64,000 bases of DNA. It comes from Centroberyx gerrardi (lineage: Eukaryota > Chordata > Actinopteri > Beryciformes > Berycidae). Positions 39,882-52,600 of the stretch are shown piece after piece (within the stretch, counting starts at the first letter, position 1; each line of letters begins with the position of its first letter). Both the position numbers and the translations under genes were made by a program. The stretch covers positions 19,504,049 to 19,568,048 of the forward strand of contig NC_136004.1 in assembly GCF_048128805.1 (NCBI RefSeq), in the 5' to 3' direction. The notes below the pieces were generated by a model, which was not told the DNA's origin, searched no databases, and saw only the letters and a list, made by a program, of their open reading frames with translations.

Positions 39882-41490
39882 ACCCACTTTCAAATGATGG
39901 AATAGTGAGGTCCTTACACTGTTGGGAGTGGAAGGCTGTGACGTGAGTGTGTGTGTTTGTGTGAGCGTGTGTTGAAGAATGCAATTTATTTTTTTCAAAA
40001 TTCGCCCCCATGTCGGCCCTAACAGGAAACAGCACCGCACACACATCCTGTCACCATCCATCCAGCGCTCAGCCGCCACACACCCACCCACTTATACCCC
40101 CGACCATGTCTTGTGATTACAAGCCTGGCCACACTCATTGTAATCCAAGGCCCGAGTTGACTCCCCCTGACTCAAACAGTTTCCCACTGAAAAATAAACT
40201 TTGTGGGAAATTACCCTGAAAAACCTGAACAAGATACCCTGAATAATTCACGCTGAGGTGAAATTGAAATAAGAAAATATCACTTCCTGGATGCGGTGAC
40301 TCACTGCAAAGTCGATCACGGTTTCATTCTCATTTGAAAGGTTTCATTTCTTACGTATATGAGCAAGTCAGAGCGTCGTGGGTTTTTCTTGGCCAAAGAT
40401 ACGTGCTGCTGGCCTGACGCAGCTAGTCGCTGAGCAGTGGGTGTTGATTTGAAGACAAGTGTGAACAAACTATCGTATCAACGATCAACTATAAAAGCTC
40501 TGAGGTTTTAAGACACTAGGTAATCATTGTGTAGGAGGCGTTGTGGAGCATGACAGACCTTGTGTAAATAGAAGTTACTTCTCTCTGAATCAGAAGCAAC
40601 TCATGACATGAAGTCATCACAACGTGCAGACAAGGTAGAGAGAAAGAAAAAAAGAAGCAAACAATGAAAGTAAGAAAGAAAGAAACAAAGCAAGAAAGAA
40701 AGAAAAGACAAAATTTATTATGATATGAGAGTATGTTGATTCTACAATGAAAACATTACTAGTAATACAAAAAGCTGCCCCTTCAGTCTCTCTGAATGAA
40801 TATATAAAAAAATAAACATAAAAAAAAAAACACTCATGAAAACAGGTTTTGGTGGCTCTTCCCCCTCCACCGCTCCCCCACTCTCCCAGGAGATTATCTA
40901 GGATTAATTGGATGGCTGGGACTATTAATCTCTGAAAAACACTGTAATCCGAGAGATTTACCTCATCCCTCCGTCCCTCTCATCCACTCCCACGTGGCCG
41001 CCGCCATCCCTCCATTCAGGGGAAACGTGTCCTGGCTGGGGTCAGATCATTGATGTGTTCTGATGAGCTGGCACTTGATGTTATGGAGAGTTGAGCCATT
41101 TCAGGGGGATTTCAAGTGTGTGTGTGTGTGTGTGTGCGCACTCTGGCCTCATAACACTACAAACATTTTCAGTGTTTTGAATCAGACCTCTGTATTTGAT
41201 TGACCCTGATTCAAACCGTGACTCCTTGAGTTTATTATTATTTTTTTTGAATAATGAGAGATAAACCACAATGTGCTTAATAAATAAATAAATAGACATT
41301 CCTGTGCTATTTTATGCTTCATCTTGCCAAATCTACATGTAGTCTAATTGTATTCTCACTTCCATAAGTGTAATTTTGTGTACACACACAAAGCCTTGTT
41401 TTATTTGCGCACTGAATGACGACAATGACTGATGTTCAACGTGATGTCAGTTAACCCATCCTGTTATTGAAATACTTATTTCCATCTTTG
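38551..41490. other. Intergenic between dusp2 and izumo1
   Basis: No gene seen. (CA)n tracts lie at 39724-39752 and 39843-39880. A pyrimidine-rich stretch spans 39480-39710, and GAAA-rich sequence lies at 40640-40710. The last few hundred bases before 41490 should hold the izumo1 3'UTR. Confidence 0.4.
39843..39880. repeat. (CA)n microsatellite
   Basis: About 19 CA units; a second, shorter tract lies at 39724-39752. Confidence 0.9.
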
Positions 41491-43425
41491 TCACACTGCG
41501 GACGCTGTGTGTTGTTCCTCCTCCCTCCCTCTCCTCAGCTCCTCCACATCTCTCTGTTGCTTCATCATCACTCTACAAGAAAGATAACAAATACAGTAAT
41601 CCTAAATTTAAATCACAAATAATCATCTTGCAAAACATGCCCAGTATGAGCCCTCACTGTGTTTAAATCTAAGTTAAAATGCTCATTGATTTTTGTACTG
41701 AAATAACTGAGATCAGTTAGTGGAAAGAGTGATGGGATGCTTTCAGAGAAAACAGCTTAATGGTTTAATCAATTCATTTATAAATAGTGAACCTATTTAT
41801 AAATCTATTTTACCTTCCTCCTCTCTCTGTCCCCCATGCGGTATGACATACTATACTTAGGCCTAATAAATCATAAATCTATTATTCAACAATTTGATTA
41901 TGTGATCACTTCCTGTCTTGCATCATTGCATTTATCACGCTCTGCATCACCTCTCTCACCTCCACCCTTCCTGCCGAACTCTCTTCCTCTCGCCCTCTCT
42001 CACTCTTTCTCCCCCACCCCACCCACCTCTTTCTGTCTCTCACCCCAAGACAACTATGAGGCCTACGCTCGCTGCCAGGCTCAGAGCGGTAACCACGGCG
42101 ATGATTGGCAGCAGCAGGTTGTCAGCGGGATGAAGAGGTGGGGAGTCGACTCCAGGAGGCAGGGAGGCCAGAGTGATGGGAGGCCGGTGAGTTTGGGAGG
42201 GCAAACCAGTGACTGGAAGGAGAGAAGAAGAGGGTGAGAGAGAGGAATGTGATGGTTCATTGGCAAATTAATACTTTTGTAGAGGGAAAAAAAACGATGT
42301 TCGAGCAACGCAATTGTCCACAGTCTCTTTGAAACCCTCGTGGTTTATCTAGCGCTCCAGGAGGAAGACTTCACACCATTTCGTTAGATCTACATCTACT
42401 AGAACAGGGGATCTCAAACGCTTTCATGTCACAAAACAGACGCATATTAGTTCCACAGACTCCCTTCGGATTTTGCCCCAGGGATCCTCATGTTTTAAGA
42501 TTTTTATTGTTGTTGATTTAGTATTGAATTGAAGACTATAACTGTTGGGAGATAATAGTTGGGATAGTGAATCATATGATTGAGTCATTTTTATGCATTC
42601 TGTGATTGGGATATTTTCTAGTGAATTTCTGTGAAATTTAACTTTGAGAACCCTTGTACTAGAATATCAGGATTTGGAGCTCTGGCTTAGCTCACAGCAA
42701 ATTTTCCAGTGTTAATAAGTGTTCAGTGACAATTATTTTGAGTTGACAGGTGTTGATTGGAGAGTTGTTTATCCACTCACAGAGCTGATATGGCTCTGAG
42801 GCGGCTGTTCAAAACTATCTAAAAGTGTTAAATTAACTCTGATGGTGTGGGCTGATACTAAACACTGACATAGTGTTGATTTTACACTCTCAGACGATTG
42901 CGTGATGTAGACATGCTGCTGTGGCCATGCCATGCTGTACCAGTGAGCAGGAAAGTGACTTGGGAGAAGACGGTTCCGTTGCGGTCCTGCAGCGAGCAGC
43001 GATACGTCCCTTGTTCATCCACGTGCAGCTGATTCAGGACCACAGATGAGTCCTCAGTCACCACCAAGACTCTGAAGTCACTGTCAGCCAGCTGCACACA
43101 TGGATCAGGAAGTGACGGGAGTAAGTTAGTGGGCGCAAAAGCTCTTCATCAGTAAATAAACTGCACGCGTTCGCAATGATTCAGCCAAACAAGACAGAAA
43201 AGTAATGCTTGGTATTTGGGTCAGAGAGTATTCGACGTGTTTATACAGTAAGAGGCTCTATGAGTCTCTCTGAGAAGGAGCCAGTGATGGCAGTTACCTT
43301 TCTGGTTCCAGGCAGCCCAGCGGCCCAGGAGTAGTGATACTCCGGCCTTCCCAACACTAGACTGTGCCATGGAAGGAAACAGTCCAACACTGCCTGGCCT
43401 CCTTCCTCAGCCTGCACTGGGTATT

Positions 43426-43505
<80 letters not shown>

Positions 43506-43872
43506 TTTCATTCATTTGCATCAGGATTACTGGAATAATCTTCTTCATTAGCCATGCACATGGGCAGACAGCAGCGGTGCCTCGTATGAGAACACACATT
43601 CACACACTCATGACAGGATGTGTAGAAGTACACTCACACCACATAGACACATCCCGCCCTCATCCACCCACCCACCCACCCACCCACCCACCCACCAACA
43701 ACACACACCCACCCACCCACCAACAACACACACCCACCAACAACACACACCCACACACCCAAATACATACCACCACAGTCATGCTGGCGAGAGGGAGAAC
43801 GGCAAGTGTGTAGCTTGTACCGGCAAGAGAAGCAGTCCATCACTCTCTGATACAGCAGCCCTGAGAACCACA

Positions 43873-43917
<45 letters not shown>

Positions 43918-44495
43918 AAACATATACTGTATATCTATATGTTATATGCTGTTCTGATACTAGGAGGTAGTTCTACTTCTTCATGCATTTACACAAGTAC
44001 AGAAGAAACGATCAGGCATAGCAAACTTACCACACTTGTTAGGGCATAGACCTAAAGGATAGAAGAATAAATTATGTGAAATGAGTGCACCATGCTCACA
44101 GCAATGTCTTAGAAAAACAGTGCATGATGATGTAGAGTTTGCTTCATAAATGACCCAGCACTGTTATTCATGCAAATTACCTCCGTGGATGAACGTGTCC
44201 AAGTGTTTCTCTAAGATCTTCCTGCCTTTCTCCATGATCTGAATGGCCTCAAATGTTACAGATCCTAAAAAAAAGAGGTATACACCCAGTTTTAGTTGTA
44301 GGATCATAGGAGACACAGAGTTCGTTGTGATTACTGTGTCATATGTTGAAATGTTAATATGTTGGGTGATTGTGCAGGGGGACAATTACAGTGTCCTTAC
44401 TTCTTTATTAGATTTATTTATAGTGTTTTGTTATGATTATTGTGTTTGTTGCTGCTGTGACAATTTACCTCAAAAAAAGACATAGACACAAATGT

Positions 44496-44542
<47 letters not shown>

Positions 44543-45260
44543 CTTTTTACACACACACACACACACACAAGTATAGATCATATGACTGGTTTTTCCCTCT
44601 CTCACCAGTGTGGTGTGTATTCTGGAAGCGGTCAAATTCACTCTGGTACTCAGTGCTGGCTCTGTACAGAGTGGTGGGATCTGTTGAATGGAAGACAGAC
44701 AGTCATTGTGTAGTTACATTTATATTTAACATTTTATGCATTCAACTGAGATGAAATGAGATCAACAGTAGAGTAAGCTTCAATTCCTAGACCTAGATCA
44801 CCAAAATTACAAGCAACCAGCAGCAAGAAGCAATATTCCTGTGACCAGAGATTGATTATGTTAGAGGGAAATGCCAGAAAAAGAAATAAAATAAGAGGGA
44901 GGGATATAGGAGGGAGATGGAAGGGATTTTTTTTTTTTACTTCTGCCCTCACGTAATAACATCATCCACATCATAGCCCACGGTCAGGCCATGTTTTTCC
45001 ACGCTATACCAGGCCTTGTTCTCACCAATAACTCCGCTTCGTTCCCGGCTGGTCTCTCTGTAGGTAACATAGGCATGATCTCTTATCTTTTTCAGTTCGA
45101 TCTGGTCCTGCACACTGGCAGCGGACAGGAGAAAGTCCTCATGCAGGAGCCTGATCCTGCGGTCACACTGCAGGCAGGCCTTCCCTGCAGGGACGCAGTG
45201 CAGCAGGGCCGCCAGCATCAGCAGCATGCGCCTCAACCCCCTCTGCACCGACAGCTTCAT
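41491..45260 (-). CDS. izumo1: Izumo sperm-egg fusion protein 1, nine exons
   Basis: Sperm surface protein that docks to the egg membrane before fusion. Exons (minus): 45260-44953, 44661-44606, 44264-44181, 44051-44031, 43860-43771, 43425-43298, 43091-42941, 42212-42044, 41572-41491. All joins keep phase; total 1089 nt, 362 residues (human about 350). A signal peptide (LLMLAALLHCVPAG) is followed by the four-helix Izumo domain starting at CLQC. The hinge cysteines LCPNKCG (encoded by a 21-nt exon), DCFSCRYKLHTC and DCGEYPV match IZUMO1 in order and spacing. Next come an Ig domain (cysteines in AVLDC and GTYRCSL), a transmembrane helix (LLLPIIAVVTALSLAASVGL) and a short charged tail (MMKQQRDVEEL). 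The conserved CPNKCG and the exon order separate it from SPACA6 and the other IZUMO proteins. A minus-strand donor at 46233 may mark a non-coding first exon. Confidence 0.88.
42405..42656. mobile_element. 252-bp hAT MITE with perfect 8-bp duplication, izumo1 intron 7
   Basis: Starts CAGGGGATCTCAAA and ends TTTGAGAACCCTTG, near-perfect inverted ends. TACTAGAA flanks it exactly on both sides (42397-42404 and 42657-42664). An 8-bp duplication and CAGGGG ends are diagnostic of hAT. No coding capacity. Confidence 0.85.
43428..43503. repeat. (GA)38 microsatellite abutting the izumo1 exon 6 acceptor
   Basis: 76 bp of uninterrupted GA on the plus strand. In the izumo1 transcript it is (CU)n ending directly in the CAG of the exon 6 acceptor, so it forms the whole polypyrimidine tract. 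Confidence 0.95.
43660..43760. repeat. (CCCA)n / CAACACACA minisatellite, izumo1 intron 5
   Basis: About ten CCAC/CCCA units followed by three CCACCAACAACACACA-like units. The tract ends about 10 bp from the exon 5 donor. Confidence 0.85.
43872..43916. repeat. (CA)n microsatellite, izumo1 intron 4
   Basis: About 21 CA units, 10 bp upstream (in transcript sense) of the exon 5 acceptor. Confidence 0.9.
44499..44570. repeat. Two (CA)n tracts, izumo1 intron 2
   Basis: (CA)n at 44499-44541 and 44550-44570. Confidence 0.9.
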
Positions 45261-45344
45261 GGAGATCTGGAGGACTTAGGCTGGTTACTGTCATGTTTCA
45301 GTCTGTATATTCTGAAATATAGTTGCCTATATAGTGATTGGACA

Positions 45345-45531
45345 ATACTACTACTACTACTACTACTACTACTGCTACTGTACTGTTACTGCTGCTGCTG
45401 CTACTACTACTACTACTACTAGTGCACTGCTGCTGCTACTACTACTGCTACAGTTATTACTGCTTCTCTACTACTACTACTACTACTGCTACTGTATTGC
45501 TGCTAGTACTACTACTGTTATTACTGTTTCT

Positions 45532-45577
<46 letters not shown>

Positions 45578-46070
45578 CGCTGTTGCTACTACTACTACCA
45601 CTACTGCTACAGGTATTAGGAGTTGGCTACTAATACTACTGTTATTACTGCTTCTCCATTACTACTACTACTACTAGGTCCACTATTACTACTACTACTA
45701 CTACGCGTACTAGTACTACTACCACTACAAGGCCTACTTCTATTACTACTAGTACTAGTACTACTACCACTACAAGGCCTACTACTATTACTACTAGTAC
45801 TAGTACTACTACCACTACAAGGCCTACTACTATTACTACTACTACTACTACGTGTACTAGTACTACTACCACTACAAGGCCTACTATTACTACCAGGCCT
45901 ACTACTACTACTGCTGTTATTACTGCTTCTCTACTACTACTACTGTACTGCTACTGCTACTACTACTGCTACTATTACTAATACCACTGCTGCTGCTACT
46001 GGCTACCACTACTACAAAAATTACTACTATTAACGCTACTACTACTGCTGCTTCTACTATAGGCTAGTAC
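45345..46070. repeat. TAC/CTA-rich trinucleotide satellite upstream of izumo1
   Basis: About 725 bp made almost wholly of TAC, TGC and TTAC units. Inside it, a higher-order unit of about 57-60 bp (ACCACTACAAGGCCTACT with ACTAGTACTAGTACT) recurs four times between about 45711 and 45895. All long ORFs across it are low-complexity artefacts (poly Leu, Tyr, Thr or Val). It begins about 85 bp above the izumo1 start codon. Confidence 0.9.
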
Positions 46071-46850
46071 TACTCCTAACCGAATAAAAACAGAGCCTAA
46101 TGGGTTTGTAATCATGCAATGCTAAATCATATGTTATGTAGCTTATTACTGTCATCTAGTGGTAGAAAGTATGTCACTAACATACAACAGCCATTACATT
46201 ATTAGGCTATTGTTAGGGATGACCTCACCTACCTCATGGCCTCATCGACAGAGGACTGTCGCTCTTGTCCCAAATAATTTGACGCACAATCCGGTCAGAT
46301 TATGGTTTTACTGAGTTGTTTTTGGGTTACGCTCCATCATCTGCTGTCTGTTCACTGTTCACAGTCAGAGAGAGTTCTACTATTTCAAAATGCCGAATTT
46401 AGTTCACTTGTATTCATGCTATTTTGTATTGAAAACAAAAACAGGAAAATAGTATGAATTGGATTTCGATTTACGTGTTATTAAGCATGATATTCAATGG
46501 GAAACAGCCCCTTTTCCACTAAGGAATTTAAACGGAATTTAAGACTTAGCTATTTAAGATTTAGGACTTTGTTTTTTGGACCTTCAGTGGGGCTTACCTG
46601 GGGCTTATTTCAGGTGCTTAAGGATCACCTAGCTAAACACCTTGATCCAAAACATGGAAGAAAAATATGGCCTTGTTGCCATGGGCAACGTTAGCAAAGT
46701 GAGATAAAAAAAAAATCTAGATTTTTTTAAATTATTGAAACGGAATTAAATAACGTTAACTCATACTAACAGTGTGATAACACTGACTGGCACAACTGTT
46801 GAAATATGATTTTAACCATTCAGTCTATCGCTAGGTCTCGCCAGAGCCGC
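46071..46850. other. Gap between izumo1 and myorg
   Basis: A minus-strand donor ATGAG|GTAGGT at 46233 may end a non-coding izumo1 exon, with its acceptor CCTCCAG just before the ATG at 45260; the TAC satellite would then be intronic. No other gene signal was seen. The ORF at 46497-46694 has no family features. Confidence 0.3.
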
Positions 46851-46869
46851 ACTACGTTTCCCACAACGC
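46851..46869 (+). promoter_or_regulatory. ZNF143/SBF-like promoter motif, myorg side
   Basis: ACTACGTTTCCCACAACGC closely follows the ACTACAATTCCCAGCATGC consensus bound by ZNF143/THAP11 at many vertebrate core promoters. It lies about 180 bp above a strong donor (GGGAAG|GTGAGT, exon end 47048) that could close a non-coding first exon of myorg. Confidence 0.5.
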
Positions 46870-49685
46870 CCTTCTGGGAAAAAGTTTGTGAGTGACAGAG
46901 AACCAGACAAACCCGCTTTCATCTGGTTCTCGAGGTGGGGGTGGGATCAAGGCGGTTTTGGTTGCACATGCGCAGTGGGTTACTGTGCACACAGCTAGTT
47001 CATAGTTACACCTTACACACTTTCCCCGACTGGGAGTCAAATGGGAAGGTGAGTAAACTCTGTTTTTATGATGAGAACAGAGAGACATTTGGTGCCCACT
47101 AATGAATACATTTTTACTAACTATCTGTCCTTGACATACACCTGAGGACATTAATGCTCGACCGTCTGCAAAGCAAATGCGTGAGAACTGGCACAACTGG
47201 TTACAGCCACTACTGTACCGATGCAGCGAGAACAGTCGTGTCGACGAGTCTTTCAGAGCTATCGATTAGGCACAGGCACACTCCGGAATGTTTCGTCAAT
47301 ACGAGTAATATGCCACCATGTCATTCTTATTGGAAAATATACAAAAATGCGCATCTGGAGGCGCTGTTAGAATTCACTGTGACCCTGTTTATTCTGTGAT
47401 CAGTCAAGCGAAGTCAGACAACAGTGTTTTCCACTTCATTGTATTGAGATTTTCAACCGATGGGGACGAACAACATTCTGCAGTCACTATGAAGGAAAGG
47501 TGTGTGCGTTTACGAGGTTGCTGCTCGGTAAAAAACAACTTGTGTTTTATAGGCTACTGTATACCTGTAATGAGCAGAATATTTGCTGCTACCTAATGCT
47601 GGGGCAGCATACCTAAATATAGTCGGTAGCCTACCTAAATTAATAATGTGTTCTGTGTCACACTGTGGAGGCAGTTTACATGGACGAAAAATTAGTGACC
47701 GTTCTCTTCTGTAGCCTCCAGGGAGACGAGTCTTTAAAGATTTCTACTGAGAGTGATGCATTTTAATAACATTGAATCATCGATATGTTTTGGGCACAAT
47801 TGTCCCTAACATTTTCATAATTATTACATTTTCATATTAATTCTTAAAAGCATCCTTAATATCTTCATAAAACAGGTGTTTATGTTTAACAAAACATGTA
47901 TGTGCAGTGACAATTGTAAATATGATTTGTAACAGTTGGATTTGAAAGCAGTAGACCTGAAAATCTGGGGAGTCACATCCATTGACTCCCAATATCCTGT
48001 CCTAACATGTGACCACATGGTCTTGTTTCTGCTATGAAGGGATTAGAACCTGAAAATGCCTAATATTTGACACAATACACCAAGTTACAATAAAGTATAA
48101 CTTCAGGATTGACAATAGATCAGTACCAAAAACTGTGGTGACCCCTGTGTCCGTCAGAGATGGAAGCTCAAAGGAAAGATGAGTGCAGCAGTGGTGTCAA
48201 AATGTCTTTGGATTGTAGCACCCATTATTGCATATACAAGTGAGAAATAGATTTTTTTTTTAACTTAAAATTGCTCCTTTCTGCCCATCACTCACATGCA
48301 TGCCTCATTCAGACATAACAGCCTGTCTATGAGGGATCGGTGGTAGGAAAGTACAGTTCACAGCTCTGTATTATTACACGCATGAACCCATTTTCTTTAC
48401 CGAATACGTACGTGAAAGAGTGTCTTCCCTCTCTCAAGACACTGTGTGGTCGAAAACCTTCATTAGAATAAAATCAGAGTGTCGGTCTGGAACATAATGA
48501 CACCTGTGGGGAGGTTAAACACGGCTTTGCAGTGGATGATTGACCTCTACTGTATCAGGGAACTGCAGGCTTTCCTCACCCGAGCTGTCGCAGCACAGTT
48601 ATTTGAGGGCTACTCCTCATAAATATTGTTTACTGATGTCCAAGGCGCCCTGTGCTGACAGATAAATGTAATTGAAACATGCTGACAGGGTGTCTGTAGG
48701 TTCACTTCTCTGTACCTACAGCATGAGGGTGTTTGTGATCACAGCCTGTGTTTATTGGTGTAGTTAGTTCTGTCTGGGGACGGAGCCTGGCTACCTGCCA
48801 CGCACCTGATTAAAGCCTCTGTGCGCTCGCTGCTGGACGCTGCTGCTGCTGACCTGTGCTGCAGGACACAAGTACAAACAAGTACATACAGTATAGTTGG
48901 ACTATTGACATGGGCTTTTTTCCTCAGCTGGGATTTTTATTTGATTAATTCTGAGTTTTATACACAGCTTGTTTTATGGAGAGATTACTGACTCATAATG
49001 GAATGTTCAGTACTCTAGGCTATTCTGATTAAAGACATGGCCAGTAAGTATGTCTGAGCTTTGTTTGTTTGATAAAAGTGACACCCAGTCTTACAAAATT
49101 ATTCATAGATTATTGATAAAATGAAAACAAATTTTGGCACTTTCTAAAGGATAGTTGGTGACTGAAGGTGAATGATGAACTTTACAGTTTTTGAAGTTAA
49201 ATTGAATGATATTAGCCATTTCTTTAATCTGGATAGCCTGCAGTGCTGATGGCTTCCCAGCTATATACATATAGTATATACTTTTGGGAGGCTGTTAGAG
49301 CATTACTAATTATACCTGTTTTGTTAAGCAAACAACCTGTAGCCTATGTTATATGGATGTTTAGGTGAGCAGCACAAGATATTTACCCTGGCTTATTGTT
49401 ACTATCTTGAATTTTTAGACCTGTGGTTATACATGATATACCATAATCTGAATATTGATTTCTGCTCTCCCAGGTATACACAAATCAGCAGTCATTCAAA
49501 AATGGACACCTTGCTAATGATCTGCAGATAGACATCAACCATTTCTCCTCCGGTGTGAAGAAGACATATTGAAGACATATTCCACATTAATAGCAAGTTT
49601 ATTATACCTGTCCACTCCCTTCACCCCTTTCCCGAACCCACTTCCCTGCACTCGCACCTGAACCTCGCTGCCTCAAGTCTTCAGT

Positions 49686-52600
49686 ATGTATCAGATCGTT
49701 CCAGTAGCTCCTGGGGACCAGCTCACAGCTGGAGGGGCCGCTGGTTCTCCGCTGAAGAAGAAACTGGGTCGAGAAGGCCGCCCTCTGGTGATGGCGGGTA
49801 TGTTAGGCTGTGTGTTGGTTCTGGCTGCTGTCGTGTCCTGGTGCTACTACTCAGCCTCCCTCCGTAAAGCCCAGCTGCTGAAGACTGAGCTGTTGGACCT
49901 CAACAAGGATGGCTTCATCATTCGCAACCAGGCCGGAGCTGTCATCTTCACCATGGCCTTTAGGTGGGTTCACTGTAGGGCTGATCGCTGAACCTATACA
50001 GAAATCTAATATATGGACATACACTATATAGTAATGCCATATGGTCATACATTTTAGAGTTTATTCAGTGGGTTTTGAAAAGGTTTCATAAACGCAAGGG
50101 TTGTAGAATTTTCTCAACCCATAGATGAAACTTGAAAATCACCAAAATTGGAGGTTTTCACCTGACAGCGACGATATGTAATAGGCTGTTTATGTCTGCC
50201 TATATCCACATATATGAACATATATTGTTAAATCTTTTAAGCATGCTAAGTGCATACAGTATATTTTCTGCACATATATTAATTATGTGTGTTGATGCGC
50301 TTATATGTGATATATGTCTATGCAATAGGAATCTGTAAAATTACACTGCACTTTGTACTCTGTGGTTTAATCTCTCTCATTTAACCATAATCTGCAGTAA
50401 AGCTGCAGGCATGAGCACTATATAGTGATAACACCTGAGAGGGTTTTCTTGAGTATAACAACACATATGTCTGAAAGGTTTTATCCAAAGTGCAGTGCAA
50501 AATAAAATACCAAAAAAATAAAAACTGAGAAAGCAAAAAAGATTGCTAACTTTCTGCTTATTTAACTCAAGAGTTGGAATAACAACCTATAACTCACGGC
50601 TAGTTTGCTTAAACATATATCACTTTTCTATCTATTGCTGTCTTTTATTGCTGTCTTTTGCCATAGACTGGTTTATATAGCCAATGAATCTGAATGTGGC
50701 TTAAACACAGCTGTTCCTCTTTGCTCTCCCTGTGCTGAGCCGTACCAAGGCTGCCTGTCTGCACTGTGTGGATGGATAATGGGAAGCTAGACACTAGACA
50801 GACACATGATTACCCCCTTAGGCAAGACTGATTCGGTCATGTGCTTTGGTAGCTCAGCTCTCATCGACAGAAATAGCCATAGTGCAATGTCCTGCTTTTA
50901 CACAGAGAATTAGAATGGGGGATACTATTTCTTCTTCATTGTTTTTGTATTATTATTGTTGTTATTGCATTCGTCTTCCTCTTTTGTTATTGCATTAATC
51001 TTACTTTTATTAAGTTTCAGACATTTTGATGATCTTTTCAGCAATACTGTGTTTTGTCCTTGACATTCCTGTGGCAGAGCACAACCCACTGCTAATAATA
51101 ATTGCTCAATTAGTGCTGTGCATAACCACTTCATTTGTATTCTCATCTCTTCTGTCTATGCACTCCCCTAGGTCTGGCACTCTGGATCTGGACTCGTGCT
51201 CAAAGGAGGGCAATATTCTGAGCTGCAGTCAGTCAGATTCTGGCAAGCTCAACTTCTTCATCCAGACGGTTCGGCCCAAGGACACGGTGATGTGTTACCG
51301 CGTTCGCTGGGAGGAACTGGAACATGAGCGCTCGGTGGAACATGCCATGGCCTATAACGACTCTCACTGGTACGGAGGAGCGGAGTCCGCAACACAGCAT
51401 TGGCCCATCAGGATCCAGGGTGAGGACAAACCACGTGCTTTCATCACCAGTGACGTCTACTCCAATCGGAACGCTTTCGGGGGTATCCTGGAACGCTATT
51501 GGCTGTCGTCGAATGCGACTGCGATCAAGATTAACGACTCGGTTCCGTTTCATTTGGGCTGGTCGGAGCAGGACAGGAAGCTCAGGTTCCAGGCGCGGTA
51601 CCAGGACTCTCCCTACAAACCACCAGAGGGACAGCAGGCCTTGCCTGAACTCAGCTATAGAGTGTGTGTGGGGTCTGATGTCACCTCCATTCACAAATAC
51701 ATGGTGAGTATAAACAGCATCCAGCATATCATCATCTTGTTTTGACTTTAAAACCAATATCACTAGCCCTATCTTATTACTTACATCATCACAACTAGTC
51801 ACACTGTAATGTATTTTCTAATCTAATCTAGTTCAGAGCAAACATGTTTGGAGCAGTTTATTTGAACTGTGGAGCATTTATTACTTTAGTTAGGTTTGTT
51901 TGGGCAGGTGGGAACAAGGCCATTCGAAGTCAGGTGCGCCCTTAATAACTGCACCAAGACCTTAGAAAATGCAGACCTTAGTCCTCTTCCAGACGAACTG
52001 TGGTCCAGTTTGTTAGGAGTGAGAAGTAATCTGAACCAATTACAGGACACAACTACAAAATGTGCAGTTTAATGGGTATAAGGAGACGGATGTTGACATC
52101 TGATAGACAGCAGTTACTCATACTTGGAAAGCTTGGCATAACAAAATGAACGTTGGTACCTACAAACAAAGTCAAGCTGTAGTCTTGACTGATGCTCATA
52201 TTAAAGCTATTTCTTCATGTGGTCTTAACTGGTATGAACACCAGAGAAGGTAAATTAAGGCAAAGACGCAGACAAATCCATCATGTTTAGCTAAAGTTAC
52301 AGGGACTGGAGTCAGATTTGTTTTGATTCCACGCCACTGCCAAAATCTCTAACCTTGTGGGATGACAGGAAATAAATTAGACACTTTGCTTGCTAGCTTT
52401 AGTGCTTGTAATTGGGCAGTGTGAACCTAAGTGAACCAATACTAAAATGCAACAAAATAAACTTTTCCACTATGGCACCACAGACCAAAGAAAACAAATT
52501 GTAGGTGTGATCGGACCCTTAGTCACTCTGTCTTCCTATCTCTATGTCTTTGTATGTGTGTTTTGTCCAGGTGCGTCGGTATTTCCCGAAACCTATCATA

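Noticed and set aside
44662-44680. Earlier acceptor (CAACAG) for izumo1 exon 2
   Set aside because: It gives the wrong phase with the exon 1 donor and an immediate stop; the acceptor TGTACAG before 44661 keeps frame.
45334-46033. Long ORFs rich in Leu, Tyr, Thr or Val
   Set aside because: They are translations of the TAC/CTA satellite in several frames; no gene.
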